A stretch of 64,000 bases of DNA from an uncultured Eubacteriales bacterium (GCA_910584745.1 CAJUDG010000002.1:255332-319331), one strand, 5' to 3'. Counted from the stretch's first letter, positions 46,533-55,872 are shown. Numbers and translations: made by a program. The notes: generated by a model from the letters alone, not told the origin.

Positions 46533-46895
46533 CTACTCCCCCAGTATCTCCCGCTGCTTATACTTGGGCAGCCCCTTAAGCACCAGCTCATATGAGCGGT
46601 CAAGCATAGTCTTCAGCACCTCGTCGGGCACAGCGCCGTCGGGGTTTATGGAGTTCCAGTGCTGCTTATTGGAGTAGTAGCCGGGGATGACGTCCTCGTA
46701 CTGTGCCCTATAGCTCTCGCCCTCCATGGGCTCCAGCTTCAGATTGATATAGTAGGGCTTATCGTTTTCGTCCAGGCATATGGCCGCGAACATCTTGCCG
46801 CCCACATGATAGCGCTGCCAGTTCCAGCTCTCCTGAAGGTCCTTTGTGGCCCCGGGCTTTGCCATCAGATACTCGTCTATCCATTCATACCGCAT
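46533..46895 (-). CDS. MmcQ/YjbR family DNA-binding-like protein
   Basis: A 120-residue YjbR-fold protein. Typical signatures are YLMAKPGATKDLQESWNWQRYHVGGKMFA, YINLKLEP and a C-terminal DRSYELVLKGLPKYKQREI. The fold resembles a double-wing DNA-binding motif, but the cellular role of the family is not established. The ATG at 46895 lies just downstream of a strong promoter; a longer in-frame ORF upstream crosses that promoter and was rejected. Confidence 0.8.
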   Translation of the reverse strand: MRYEWIDEYLMAKPGATKDLQESWNWQRYHVGGKMFAAICLDENDKPYYINLKLEPMEGESYRAQYEDVIPGYYSNKQHWNSINPDGAVPDEVLKTMLDRSYELVLKGLPKYKQREILGE

Positions 46896-46922
46896 ACTTT
46901 TGCACTCCCTTGTTTTTGTAAG

Positions 46923-46952
46923 ATTATAACAGAAGGCATAGGGCGCTGTCAA
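46923..46952 (-). promoter_or_regulatory. Promoter of the yjbR-like gene
   Basis: Minus strand: TTGACA (46947-46952), an 18-bp spacer and TATAAT (46923-46928). Confidence 0.8.
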
Positions 46953-47006
46953 GGCGTATGCGGTAACATAACCAAATATCAAAAAGCATGAAGGAAGGTA
47001 ATCAGA

Positions 47007-49808
47007 ATGAAACTGTCCCATCTGCGCACAAATCACGTCAGCACCCCCCTGGGCCTCAACATGACCCGCCCTGTGTTCACCTGGACGGCATACGACACCC
47101 CGGACAAGAAACAGGCCGCCGCACAGATAACCGTCCACCTTGACGGAGAGACGGTATTCGACAGCGGCAGGCGGGAGGATATCTCCTCCCTGGGGTATGA
47201 GGCCCCCATCGAGCTGCTGCCCAGAAAGAGGTACAACTGGACCGCCACCGTCTGGGGCGACGGCGGGGACACTGCCAGCGCCAGCTCCTGGTTCGAGACT
47301 GCCAAGCAGGACGAGCCCTGGCAGGCTAAATGGATAGCCGCGGACTTTGCCGATAAGGAGCGCCAGCCTCTATTGTTCAAGGACTTCTCCATCAGCGGGG
47401 AGATCGCGGGCGCCCGGGCCTATGTCTGCGGCCTTGGCATATACGAGCTCTGGGTCAACGGCCAGAAGGCCGGGGACGAGTACCTGCTGCCGGGCTACCA
47501 CTGCTACGACTTTAATCTGGAGTACCAGACCTTCGATCTGACCGGCCTGCTTCGGCCTGGGGAGAACAGGATTGGCCTGGCTTTGGGGCCGGGGTGGTAC
47601 AAGGGGGATATGATTTTCGACCGCTACCACGACCTGTACGGCGACACCATGCACGCCATCTGCGAGGTGCACATCAGCCTTCAAGAGGGCACCGCCCGGG
47701 ACACCAAGGAGATGGTCGTATATTCCGGAGACAGCTGGCGGGCCTACCCGTCCCCGGTGACATTCAGCAATATCTATGACGGCGAGCACTTCGACGCGAA
47801 CCTAAGGGTGCCCGGCTGGAGCGAGCCCGGATGCGGGGCTGAGAGTTCCGGCGTGGTCGTGTATGACGAGAAGACGCCCTTAGTGGCCCGGCGGGGCCCG
47901 AAGATAGTGAAGAAGCGGGAGTTCGCGCCCATAGAGGTGATACATACCGAGAGGGGCGAGACCGTTTTGGACTTCGGCCAGAACATGACCGGCTGGGTGG
48001 AGTTCAACGCGGATGTGCCAGAGGGCGCGGTGATAAAGCTCAGCTATAGCGAGGTCATGCAGAACGGTTGCTTCTATAGGGACAACCTGCGCACGGCCAA
48101 GGCCGAGTATATCTATACCTCCGACGGCGAGAAGCGGCGGGTGCGGCCGCACTTTACCTTCTACGGCTTCCGCTATGTGAAGGTGGAGGGCCTGGAGAAG
48201 GTCTGTCCCGGGGACTTTACCGCCTGCCATATCCGCTCGGACATAGACCCCATCGGCAGCATCGAGACGGACAACGTGCGGGTGAACCAGCTGTTCCACA
48301 ACGCCATGTGGGGCCAGTTCGACAACTTTTTAGATCTGCCCACCGACTGCCCCCAGCGGGACGAGCGCCTGGGCTGGACCGGGGACGCGGCCATAATCAG
48401 CGCCGCCGCCTGCAAGAACATCTATATGCCCGCCTTCTTCCACCACTTTATCGAGAATGTGGGGCTCGAGGAGGAGTATCACGGCGGGGCCGTGCCCTTC
48501 TATGTGCCCGCGCCCAAAAAGGCCAAACCCGGCACCACCGGCATAGACGTGGACCCCGGCGACTTCATGTCCATCCCCGAGGGGGATATGGCCGCCTTTG
48601 ACGCCGCCATAGACAAGTACCCGGAGCTGAGGGCCGCCGTCAACGCCCTGCCCGAGGGGGAGCGGAACGACTTTGTGGTAAAGGTGATAACCGAGAACTT
48701 CAGCTTTGAGCACGGCAACAGGAAGGGCGCGGCCATATGGAGCGACGTGGCCACCATGATGCCCTGGGCGGTGTACGAGAACTACGGCGATCTGAACCTC
48801 CTGCGGGCCGAGTACCCGGTGATGAAGACCTGGGTGGAGCGCATGAGGCAGGACGACATAGCGGACGGCGGCAGGGGCCTTTGGCTCCGGGGACGGCAGC
48901 TTGGGGACTGGCTGGCCCTTGACAAGCCCGACCCCAACGACGCGGAAAACCCCTTTGGTGCCACGGACCTGCAGTATACCGCCAGCTGCTTCTACTTCTA
49001 CTCCACAGAGCTCACCATGAAGGCCGCCAGGGCCCTGGGCTATACTGAGGACGCGGAGGACTACGCGGCGCTGTCCGAGAAGATAAGGGGCGCGGTCATA
49101 AGCGAGTATTTCAATGAGGACGGCAGCTTCAAGATAGAGGGCACCCAGACCGCATGTGTGCTGAGCCTGTTCTTCGGGATATACCCCGAGGGCAGGAAGG
49201 ACGCGGTGCTGGACCAGCTAAAGTCGAGGCTTGAGGCCAGGAACTGGCACCTGGACACCGGCTTCTGCGGCACGCCCTTCCTGTGCAGGGTGCTGTCGGA
49301 CAACGGGGCAAATGATATCGCCTATACCCTGTTCCTAAACGACGATTTCCCAAGCTGGCTGTATGAAGTGAAGCTGGGGGCCACAACGGTCTGGGAGCGC
49401 TGGAACTCCCTGCTGCCCGACGGCAGTATAAGCGGCACGGGCATGAACAGCCTGAACCACTACGCCTACGGCTCCATAGCCGACTGGATGTACAGGAACA
49501 TGGCGGGCCTCTGCCCCAGCGAGGAGGAGCCCGGGTATAAGCGGGCCACCATCTGTCCCATGCCTGACCCGCGCATAAGGAGCGTCAAGATGGAGATGGA
49601 CACCGCCTCCGGGCTCTATAAGGTGTGCTGGCGGTATGACGGGGACAGGCTCCGCTATCAGATAGAGGTGCCCTTCGACTGCACGGCGGATATCATGCTG
49701 CCCTGCGGGCGCGTGGAGAAGGTGGGAGCCGGGAGCTATGCTTTCGACGACACGTTTAAGGGCTTTGGGACCCCCATCGGGTACATAAGCGTAAAAGGGA
49801 TAAACTGA
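47007..49808 (+). CDS. GH78 alpha-L-rhamnosidase
   Basis: A 933-residue family 78 glycosidase. N-terminal beta-sandwich domains are visible by ARAYVCGLGIYELWVNGQKAG and LGPGWYKG. An alpha/alpha barrel carries the catalytic signature LPTDCPQRDERLGWTGDA (about residues 445-462) with its acidic residues. The C-terminal beta domain follows SLNHYAYGSIADWMYRNMAG. It releases terminal rhamnose from plant glycosides or polysaccharides. No signal peptide, so oligosaccharides must be imported. AAGGAAGG precedes the ATG. No other rhamnose genes are adjacent. Confidence 0.92.
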   Translation: MKLSHLRTNHVSTPLGLNMTRPVFTWTAYDTPDKKQAAAQITVHLDGETVFDSGRREDISSLGYEAPIELLPRKRYNWTATVWGDGGDTASASSWFETAKQDEPWQAKWIAADFADKERQPLLFKDFSISGEIAGARAYVCGLGIYELWVNGQKAGDEYLLPGYHCYDFNLEYQTFDLTGLLRPGENRIGLALGPGWYKGDMIFDRYHDLYGDTMHAICEVHISLQEGTARDTKEMVVYSGDSWRAYPSPVTFSNIYDGEHFDANLRVPGWSEPGCGAESSGVVVYDEKTPLVARRGPKIVKKREFAPIEVIHTERGETVLDFGQNMTGWVEFNADVPEGAVIKLSYSEVMQNGCFYRDNLRTAKAEYIYTSDGEKRRVRPHFTFYGFRYVKVEGLEKVCPGDFTACHIRSDIDPIGSIETDNVRVNQLFHNAMWGQFDNFLDLPTDCPQRDERLGWTGDAAIISAAACKNIYMPAFFHHFIENVGLEEEYHGGAVPFYVPAPKKAKPGTTGIDVDPGDFMSIPEGDMAAFDAAIDKYPELRAAVNALPEGERNDFVVKVITENFSFEHGNRKGAAIWSDVATMMPWAVYENYGDLNLLRAEYPVMKTWVERMRQDDIADGGRGLWLRGRQLGDWLALDKPDPNDAENPFGATDLQYTASCFYFYSTELTMKAARALGYTEDAEDYAALSEKIRGAVISEYFNEDGSFKIEGTQTACVLSLFFGIYPEGRKDAVLDQLKSRLEARNWHLDTGFCGTPFLCRVLSDNGANDIAYTLFLNDDFPSWLYEVKLGATTVWERWNSLLPDGSISGTGMNSLNHYAYGSIADWMYRNMAGLCPSEEEPGYKRATICPMPDPRIRSVKMEMDTASGLYKVCWRYDGDRLRYQIEVPFDCTADIMLPCGRVEKVGAGSYAFDDTFKGFGTPIGYISVKGIN

Positions 49809-49836
49809 CAGTTACAAAACAGGAGGAGTTCTTGTA

Positions 49837-50775
49837 ATGAAATTCTTTATGGGAAAGCAGGAAAAGACATACAATCGCTCCGGCGAGGAGTACGTGATGA
49901 CCGAATACCGCCCCAGGCTCGGCAGGATAATCGCGTGCTGCGCGGCCCTGCTTATCGTCCTCGGGGTTGGGCTCTCAAGCTTCACGGTGGTGGGGGCCGG
50001 CCATACCGGCGTGGTGTCCACCTTCGGGCAGGTCAGCGAGAACGTATTGCAGGAGGGATTCCACTTCAAGGCCCCCTGGCAGAAGGTGACGAAGATGGAC
50101 AACCGCATTGTGAAGCTTGAGGTGTCCACCGAGGCCTTCAGCTCCGACCTGCAGACGGTCAGCGTCAATCTTGCGGTCAACTACCGGGTGGACACCACCA
50201 AGTCCTACTCGATAGTAAAGAACGTGGGCACCAACTATGAGGACGTGCTCATGACCCCGGCGGTCAACGAGGTCATGAAGTCCATTATGGCAAGCTATAC
50301 CGCCGAGCAGAGCATAACCAACCGCAACGTGATATCGGCGGCCCTGCTTGAGGAGCTGAACGAGAAGCTCTCAGACAGCGGCATCTATGTCTCCGACATC
50401 AACATCATCGACTTCGACTTCAGCGACGTATACGTCGCCGCCATCGAGGCCAAGCAGGTGGCCGAGCAGGAGAAGCTCCGGGCGAAGATAGAACAGGAGC
50501 AGCTGACCATGGAGAAGGAGTCTGAGGCCGCCCGCCGGGTCATAGACGCTCAGGCTGCCGCCGAGGTGGCGAAGATAGAGGCCGAAGCCGCCGCTTACGC
50601 CGGCGAGAAGGAGGCCGCGGCCAACGAGAAGATCGCCGAGTCCCTGACCCAGCCGCTTATCGACTACTACAAGGTCCAGCAGTGGGACGGCAAGCTGCCC
50701 ACGGTCACGGGCGCGGACACCATCATCAAGCTTGAGAGTGAGGGCGAGACGGCGTCAAAAGCCGGGGAAGAATAG
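49837..50775 (+). CDS. SPFH/prohibitin family membrane protein
   Basis: A 312-residue band-7 protein. One membrane helix lies at about residues 33-52, then the SPFH domain (GAGHTGVVSTFGQVSENVLQEGFHFKAPWQ, SVNLAVNYRV), then an Ala/Glu-rich coiled coil (residues about 205-270). Prohibitin-type proteins form large membrane scaffolds that regulate proteases such as FtsH. The ATG follows CAGGAGGAG 28 bp after the rhamnosidase stop. Co-transcription with it is possible but functionally unexplained. A strong terminator follows. Confidence 0.88.
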   Translation: MKFFMGKQEKTYNRSGEEYVMTEYRPRLGRIIACCAALLIVLGVGLSSFTVVGAGHTGVVSTFGQVSENVLQEGFHFKAPWQKVTKMDNRIVKLEVSTEAFSSDLQTVSVNLAVNYRVDTTKSYSIVKNVGTNYEDVLMTPAVNEVMKSIMASYTAEQSITNRNVISAALLEELNEKLSDSGIYVSDINIIDFDFSDVYVAAIEAKQVAEQEKLRAKIEQEQLTMEKESEAARRVIDAQAAAEVAKIEAEAAAYAGEKEAAANEKIAESLTQPLIDYYKVQQWDGKLPTVTGADTIIKLESEGETASKAGEE

Positions 50776-50800
50776 AGGATACACGTCATACCAGGGCCGA

Positions 50801-50834
50801 GAGAGCCGGGGAAAATCCCCGGCTCTCTTTTTTA
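50801..50834 (+). terminator. Terminator
   Basis: GAGAGCCGGGGA pairs with TCCCCGGCTCTC and is followed by TTTTTT. Confidence 0.95.
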
Positions 50835-50905
50835 TGGGCTATAATCTGACAGAATCGCCGCATATAATGAGCTATAATATTTGGGCAAGCCTGGGAGGTG
50901 TGCCG

Positions 50906-51697
50906 ATGACCGTCTACGCGGATGTGCTTGTGATAGTCAATCTCTATGTGGACTACATACTGCTCTGCCTGGTGAAAAGCTTTCTGCGCATGAGCGCCCC
51001 GGGGTACAGGCTGGTGCTGGGGGCCCTTATGGGAGGGGCGCTGTCCCTTCTGGGGCTTCTGCCGCTGCCGGGATGGGCCGGGCCCTTTACGGCGGGGGCA
51101 GCCTCTCTGCTGACGGCGCTGGCGGCCTTCGCTCCCCGGGGGAAAAGGCTCATGCTCAAGTGCTGGCTCTGCCTCTGGGGAGCGTCCTTTCTGCTGGCGG
51201 GGGCGGTGCTGTTCGTGCTGCAGTTCCTCCCGGCGGGGCATATGGCCGTGGTGGGCGGGGCCGTTTACTTCGACCTGTCCCTGCCGGTGCTGTTCTTCGC
51301 CACCTGCGGGGCATACGGCCTGTTCCGGCTCATCGGAAAGCTGCTGCCCCATGAGAGCTCCGCCCCGCTTATCAGGCTGCGGATAACCCGCGGGGATAAG
51401 ACCCGCACGGTCTATGCCAAGGCCGACACAGGCTGCGGCCTGCGGGAGCCCTTCTCCGGCCTGCCGGTGATCGTCTGCGAGCGGGGGGCCCTCTCTGGCA
51501 TGGCCCCAAAGGAGGGGGAGCCCATGCGCCTTGTGCCCTACGGCAGCCTTGGGGGCAGCGGGCTTCTGTACGCCTTTATGCCCGACAGGGTCATAGGGCC
51601 CGGGGACACAGAACTGCAATGCTACATAGGCATAACGGAAAAGGCCCTGTCCTCCGGGCAGTACGCCGCGCTGTACAACCCTGACATGTTCCTATAG
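50906..51697 (+). CDS. spoIIGA: Sigma-E processing peptidase SpoIIGA
   Basis: A 263-residue sporulation protease. Five N-terminal membrane segments (about residues 5-150) are followed by a cytoplasmic aspartyl-protease domain with the catalytic ADTGCGLREPFSG (Asp near residue 172). It cleaves the pro-sequence of sigma-E in the mother cell. The ATG at 50906 follows GGGAGGTG; the longer upstream ORF was rejected. Its partner sigE follows after 36 bp, the standard order. Confidence 0.92.
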   Translation: MTVYADVLVIVNLYVDYILLCLVKSFLRMSAPGYRLVLGALMGGALSLLGLLPLPGWAGPFTAGAASLLTALAAFAPRGKRLMLKCWLCLWGASFLLAGAVLFVLQFLPAGHMAVVGGAVYFDLSLPVLFFATCGAYGLFRLIGKLLPHESSAPLIRLRITRGDKTRTVYAKADTGCGLREPFSGLPVIVCERGALSGMAPKEGEPMRLVPYGSLGGSGLLYAFMPDRVIGPGDTELQCYIGITEKALSSGQYAALYNPDMFL

Positions 51698-51733
51698 CCC
51701 CACGCAAAACTTCAAATCAGGAGGTCCTTATAC

Positions 51734-52441
51734 ATGCTGGAAAAAATCATATCATGGCTTACGAAAACCCTCAGGGAGCTGCTTGGCCCGGAACCCTGCC
51801 ACTATATAAACGGCCCGGACACCCTGCCCCCGCCCCTTACGAAGGAGCAGGAGCAAAAGGTGATGGAAGACATAAAAAACGACGTGCCCGGGGCAAGGGA
51901 GCCCCTTATCACCCATAACCTGCGGCTGGTGGTGTACATAGCAAAGAAGTTCGAGAGCCCAGGGGCCAGCGTGGAGGACCTTATCTCCATCGGCACCATC
52001 GGGCTGATAAAGGCCGTGAACACCTTCAGGCCCGAGAAAAACATAAAGCTTGCCACATACGCCTCCCGCTGCATTGAAAACGAGATACTCATGCACCTCA
52101 GAAAGAGCTCCCAGCTCAGAAACGAGGTATCCATCGACGACCCATTGAACGTGGACTGGGACGGCAACGAGCTACTCCTGTCGGACCTTCTTGGCAGCGA
52201 GCCCGACGCCGTCACCGAGGACATCGAGCAGGAGGCCGAGCGGGATATGCTGCTCTCGGCGGTCAGCAGGCTCTCCCCCCGGGAGAAGACCATCATGCAG
52301 CTGCGGTTCGGCCTGGGGGCCGGGAAGGAGCACACCCAGAAGGAGGTGGCCGACCGGCTTGGGATATCCCAGTCGTACATCTCCCGGCTTGAGAAGCGAA
52401 TAATCGGGCGGCTCAGAAAGGACCTGGAAAAGGCCGGTTAG
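51734..52441 (+). CDS. sigE: Sporulation sigma factor SigE
   Basis: A 235-residue sigma-70 family factor. The N-terminal 25-30 residues (MLEKIISWLTKTLRELL) are amphipathic and fit the membrane-binding pro-sequence removed by SpoIIGA. Region 2 (HNLRLVVYIAKKFE, DLISIGTIGLIKAVNTF, KLATYASRCIENEILMHLR) and region 4 (LSPREKTIMQLRFGL, TQKEVADRLGISQSYISRLEKR) are intact. It marks the host as a spore-former. The frequently adjacent sigG gene is not here. Confidence 0.95.
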   Translation: MLEKIISWLTKTLRELLGPEPCHYINGPDTLPPPLTKEQEQKVMEDIKNDVPGAREPLITHNLRLVVYIAKKFESPGASVEDLISIGTIGLIKAVNTFRPEKNIKLATYASRCIENEILMHLRKSSQLRNEVSIDDPLNVDWDGNELLLSDLLGSEPDAVTEDIEQEAERDMLLSAVSRLSPREKTIMQLRFGLGAGKEHTQKEVADRLGISQSYISRLEKRIIGRLRKDLEKAG

Positions 52442-52473
52442 AAAGTATATTTTGCCAGAAGCCAAGGTTTATC

Positions 52474-52501
52474 TTGCATTTTCCCGGAAAAATGCTATAA
52501 T
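52474..52501 (+). promoter_or_regulatory. Promoter of the nfnAB-like operon
   Basis: TTGCAT (52474-52479), a 16-bp spacer and TATAAT (52496-52501). Confidence 0.7.
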
Positions 52502-52534
52502 AATACCCGACACATCAGAAGGGTAGTGATAGCT

Positions 52535-53395
52535 TTGTATAGGATAATAAAAAAACGGGAGCTGAACCCCACGGTGACCCTGATGGAGATAAAGGCCCCG
52601 GCCGTGGCTAGAAAGGCCCAGCCCGGGCAGTTCATCATCCTCCGGGTGGACGAGGCGGGCGAGCGCATCCCCCTGACCGTGGCGGATTATGACAGAGAGA
52701 GCGGCACCGTCACCATCATCTTCCAGATAGTTGGGGCCACCACGGAGAAGCTGAACCATAAAACCGAGGGCGAGAGCATACAGGATTTTGTGGGCCCACT
52801 GGGCGTGCCCACCCATACCGAGGGCCTAAAGAAGGTTGCGGTAGTCGGCGGCGGTGTGGGCTGCGCGATAGCCTATCCCATCGCCAAGAAGCTCCATGAG
52901 CAGGGCTGCGAGGTGCACTCCATAGTGGGCTTCAGAAATAAGGACTTGGTTATCCTCGAGGACGAATTTGCAGCCGCCAGCCAGAAATTATGCAGAATGA
53001 GCGACGACGGCTCCTGGGGGGAGAAGGGTCTGGTGACCGACGCGCTCAGAGAGCTCATCGAGGGCGGCGAACAGTACGACCGGGTCATCACCATCGGGCC
53101 GCTCATCATGATGAAATTCGTCTGCCAGCTCACCAAAGAGTTCAACGTACCCACCACTGTCAGCATGAACCCCATCATGATCGACGGCACGGGCATGTGC
53201 GGCGGCTGCCGCCTGAGCCTTATCCAGGACGGCAAGAGGGTCACGAAATTTGCCTGCGTGGACGGCCCGGACTTCGATGGCCATGAGGTGGACTTTGACG
53301 AGGCCATGGCTCGGGGCGCAATGTACCGTGACTTCGAGCGCCACGCTCATGAGGAGACCTGCAATCTGTTCAGGGAGGTTGAAAACCATGCCTAA
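52535..53395 (+). CDS. NfnA/SudB-type FAD/NAD-binding ferredoxin-NADP reductase subunit
   Basis: A 286-residue flavoprotein subunit. The FAD-binding barrel is at the N-terminus (GQFIILRVDEAGERIPLTVADYD), the NAD-binding Rossmann motif is VAVVGGGVGCAIAYPIA, and the C-terminal 2Fe-2S ligands are GTGMCGGCRLS...FACVDGPDFDG. It pairs with the next gene to form either NfnAB (NADH-dependent ferredoxin:NADP oxidoreductase, electron-bifurcating) or SudAB-type enzymes. The start is uncertain: TTG at 52535 lies 11 nt after AAGGG, while a GTG at 52526 is only 2 nt after it. The downstream gene overlaps by 8 bp. Confidence 0.85.
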   Translation: MYRIIKKRELNPTVTLMEIKAPAVARKAQPGQFIILRVDEAGERIPLTVADYDRESGTVTIIFQIVGATTEKLNHKTEGESIQDFVGPLGVPTHTEGLKKVAVVGGGVGCAIAYPIAKKLHEQGCEVHSIVGFRNKDLVILEDEFAAASQKLCRMSDDGSWGEKGLVTDALRELIEGGEQYDRVITIGPLIMMKFVCQLTKEFNVPTTVSMNPIMIDGTGMCGGCRLSLIQDGKRVTKFACVDGPDFDGHEVDFDEAMARGAMYRDFERHAHEETCNLFREVENHA

Positions 53396-54782
53396 TATGT
53401 CGCTGAAAAAGAACGAAATGCCCTCTCAGGAGCCCAATGTGCGCAACAAAAACTTCAAGGAAGTGGCGCTGGGGTACACCCCCGAGCAGGCCATAGATGA
53501 AGCCAAGCGCTGTCTGAACTGCAAAAACCGGCCCTGCGTCAGCGGGTGCCCGGTGAACATCATGATACCCGACTTCATAGCTAAAATGGCCGATGGCGAC
53601 TTTGAGGGGGCCTATCAGGTCATCGCTCAGAGCAGCGCCCTGCCCGCCGTGTGCGGGCGGGTCTGCCCCCAGGAGAGCCAGTGCGAGAAGCTGTGCGTGC
53701 GGGGCATAAAGGGCGAGCCGGTGGGCATTGGCCGCCTGGAGCGCTTTGCCGCCGACTGGCACAATGAGCACGTGAAGGAGGCTCCACCGAAGCCGGAGCC
53801 CAACGGGCACAGGGTAGCCGTGATAGGCTCGGGGCCGTCGGGGCTCACCTGCGCAGGAGATTTGGCTAGGCTGGGTTATGAGGTGACGGTGTTTGAAGCC
53901 CTGCATACTGCCGGCGGTGTGCTGGTGTACGGCATCCCCGAGTTCCGCCTGCCCAAGGCCATCGTCCAGAAGGAGATCGACGGGCTCAGGGCCATGGGCG
54001 TGAAGATAGAGACCAACATGGTGATAGGCCGGGCGCTGTCCATAGACGAGCTCTTGGAGGACGGCTTCGAGGCGGTCTTTATCGGCAGCGGTGCTGGCCT
54101 GCCCAGGTTCATGAACATACCCGGCGAGAATCTGAAGGGAGTGTATTCCGCCAACGAGTTCCTGACCCGGGTCAACCTGATGAAGGCGTACTTACCCGGC
54201 AGCGACACGCCCATCCAGCACGCCAAGCGGGTGGCTGTTGTGGGCGGAGGCAACGTGGCCATGGACGCTGCCCGGTGCGCCAAGCGCCTGGGGGCCGAGG
54301 AGGTCTACATCGTGTACAGGCGCTCGGAGAAGGAGCTGCCTGCCCGTGCGGAGGAAGTGGAGCACGCGAAAGAGGAAGGCATCATTTTCAAGCTGTTGAA
54401 CAACCCCACCCAGATCCTCAGCGACGAAAACGGCTCAGTCAAGGGCATGGAGTGCCTTGAGATGGAGCTGGGCGAGCCGGACGCCAGCGGCCGCAGGAGG
54501 CCTGTGGAGAAGGCGGGCAGTGAGTTCACCCTGGACGTGGACTGCGTTATTATGGCTATCGGCACAAGCCCCAACCCGCTGATAAAGTCCACAACAGACG
54601 GCCTCGAGACCCAGCGCTGGGGCGGCATCATCGTCAATGAGGAGACCGGGCTCACCAGCCGCGAGAACGTGTACGCGGGCGGGGACGCGGTGACCGGCGC
54701 GGCCACGGTGATCCTTGCCATGGGTGCGGGGAAGACGGCGGCCAAGGCCATACACGAAAAGCTCAGCGGTAAAGAGTCATGA
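53388..54782 (+). CDS. NfnB/GltD-like NADPH-binding oxidoreductase subunit
   Basis: A 464-residue homologue of the glutamate synthase small subunit. N-terminal Cys clusters CLNCKNRPCVSGCP and CGRVCPQESQCEKLC bind two 4Fe-4S clusters, followed by FAD motif VIGSGPSGLTCAGDL and NADPH motif VVGGGNVAMDAARCAKRLGAEEV with downstream YRRSEKELPAR. Coupling to the NfnA-like gene (8-bp overlap) favours NfnB over GltD; no glutamate synthase large subunit is present. The ATG at 53388 follows CAGGGAGG. The pair balances NADH, NADPH and ferredoxin in anaerobes. Confidence 0.88.
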   Translation: MPNMSLKKNEMPSQEPNVRNKNFKEVALGYTPEQAIDEAKRCLNCKNRPCVSGCPVNIMIPDFIAKMADGDFEGAYQVIAQSSALPAVCGRVCPQESQCEKLCVRGIKGEPVGIGRLERFAADWHNEHVKEAPPKPEPNGHRVAVIGSGPSGLTCAGDLARLGYEVTVFEALHTAGGVLVYGIPEFRLPKAIVQKEIDGLRAMGVKIETNMVIGRALSIDELLEDGFEAVFIGSGAGLPRFMNIPGENLKGVYSANEFLTRVNLMKAYLPGSDTPIQHAKRVAVVGGGNVAMDAARCAKRLGAEEVYIVYRRSEKELPARAEEVEHAKEEGIIFKLLNNPTQILSDENGSVKGMECLEMELGEPDASGRRRPVEKAGSEFTLDVDCVIMAIGTSPNPLIKSTTDGLETQRWGGIIVNEETGLTSRENVYAGGDAVTGAATVILAMGAGKTAAKAIHEKLSGKES

Positions 54783-55291
54783 TTGAGATAACCGTCAAAA
54801 AGAGCGGACTTAGCGGCGAAGTGTACAAGCGCACGGCCGCCCGGGGGGTCATCCCCCGGGACGGAAAGCTTCTGATGATACATACGGACCGGGGGGACTA
54901 TAAGTTCCCCGGCGGGGGCGTGGAGCCCGGGGAGAGCCTTGAAACCGCCCTCAGGCGTGAGGTGTTGGAGGAGACCGGCCGGGAGATACTTGGCGCGCCG
55001 GAGTATGTGGGCGTGTCCCACGAGCACCGCCGTGGGATGGTGGCCGACATCCTCGAGATGGACTCCCACTACTTTCTCTGCCGTGTGGGCGGGTATGAAG
55101 CGCCCCTGTGCCTGGACGGCTACGAGGCAGAGCAGCACTTCGCGCCGGTCTGGATAAGCCCGAAAGATGCAATCGCCGCCAACCGGGCCCTGGATATGGA
55201 GGCGAACCCCTGGCTCGAGCGGGAGGTGCTGGTGCTGGAGGCGCTTATTGATAACGGCCTGATACATCCAGGCATGAGCAGTGATGGATAA
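54779..55291 (+). CDS. NUDIX hydrolase
   Basis: A 170-residue NUDIX protein. The Nudix box GGGVEPGESLETALRREV followed by LEETGREI fits GX5EX7REUXEEXGU and provides the metal-binding Glu residues (about residues 41-66). The substrate is a nucleoside diphosphate derivative of unknown type. The start overlaps the nfnB-like stop by 4 bp (ATGA), so it is the third gene of that operon. Confidence 0.88.
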   Translation: MIEITVKKSGLSGEVYKRTAARGVIPRDGKLLMIHTDRGDYKFPGGGVEPGESLETALRREVLEETGREILGAPEYVGVSHEHRRGMVADILEMDSHYFLCRVGGYEAPLCLDGYEAEQHFAPVWISPKDAIAANRALDMEANPWLEREVLVLEALIDNGLIHPGMSSDG

Positions 55292-55299
55292 GCATGGGG

Positions 55300-55488
55300 T
55301 CAGCGGGTCATCTCCTCAGTGATAGGCCCGCCGAACACCCTGAATAGCTGCCAGACGGTTATCAGGAACAGGATAGCGCAAAAGCAGTACTGCATGACAG
55401 TGAAGGCCTTTGATACGAGGAGAAAATACTCCTGCATGGCGGTCATGTCCGCGCCCAGCGAGTTCAGCACGATCCGCGTGATAACGAT
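55300..55488 (-). pseudogene. Remnant of a membrane protein gene
   Basis: A minus-strand open stretch of about 62 codons bounded upstream by a TAA and lacking a ribosome binding site. It encodes ...NSLGADMTAMQEYFLLVSKA, then a clear membrane helix (QYCFCAILFLITVWQLF), then VFGGPITEEMTR and a stop. It looks like the 3' end of a gene whose 5' part has been lost, and its position at the edge of an integration hot spot suggests a relic of an earlier element. I do not recognise the family with confidence. Confidence 0.45.
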
Positions 55489-55678
55489 TTACTTGAGCCA
55501 ACTGGCGGCACCGTCCACCGAACGCTGGCTGCTCTAGATCATCAGCGCCATCAGGACAGCATAATCGTTTTGAACTCCAGAAGAACTGCCATCGTTCCAT
55601 CCGGTCCGCACTGTTTCCTTTTCTTTCTTTGACTTCTTTAACTCTTCCCCTTGGACGCTCCCTATGGGAAAACCCCTC
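55489..55678. other. Intergenic stretch without recognisable feature
   Basis: No ORF, promoter or RNA is evident. GC content falls gradually across this segment from host-like to AT-rich, as expected next to a repeatedly used integration site. Confidence 0.5.
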
Positions 55679-55707
55679 TTGACATTTTAACGATTAGGGG
55701 GTAAAAT
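55679..55707 (+). promoter_or_regulatory. tRNA-type promoter upstream of the tRNA-Ser cluster
   Basis: TTGACA (55679-55684), a 17-bp spacer and TAAAAT (55702-55707). It lies immediately ahead of the first degenerate tRNA-Ser copy and probably was the original tRNA-Ser promoter. It is the only good promoter found before the intact tRNA at 55996. Confidence 0.7.
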
Positions 55708-55720
55708 ATATGCAGGTTCG

Positions 55721-55768
55721 AGTGTAGAAGCGTATTGAAGTGGTCATAACGAGCCGCACTCGAAATCA
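55721..55768 (+). pseudogene. Degenerate tRNA-Ser 5' half, copy 1
   Basis: The sequence through GAAGTGGTCATAACGAGC and CGCACTCGAAAT matches the D-arm and anticodon arm of the intact tRNA-Ser(CGA). The acceptor is altered and the variable and T arms are missing. Confidence 0.65.
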
Positions 55769-55802
55769 TGTTATCTGTGCCGAAAACTGAATAATTATAC
55801 TG

Positions 55803-55872
55803 TGGAGACGTATCGAAGTGGTCATAACGAGCCTGACTCGAAAACGAGTGACCGCTTTGGAAGCACTTCTCC
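55803..55872 (+). pseudogene. Degenerate tRNA-Ser, copy 2
   Basis: TGGAGACGTATCGAAGTGG and TCATAACGAGCCTGACTCGAA match the intact tRNA. A CTTCTCC segment near the end could pair with GGAGA of the acceptor. The anticodon stem does not pair, so it is not functional. Confidence 0.6.
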
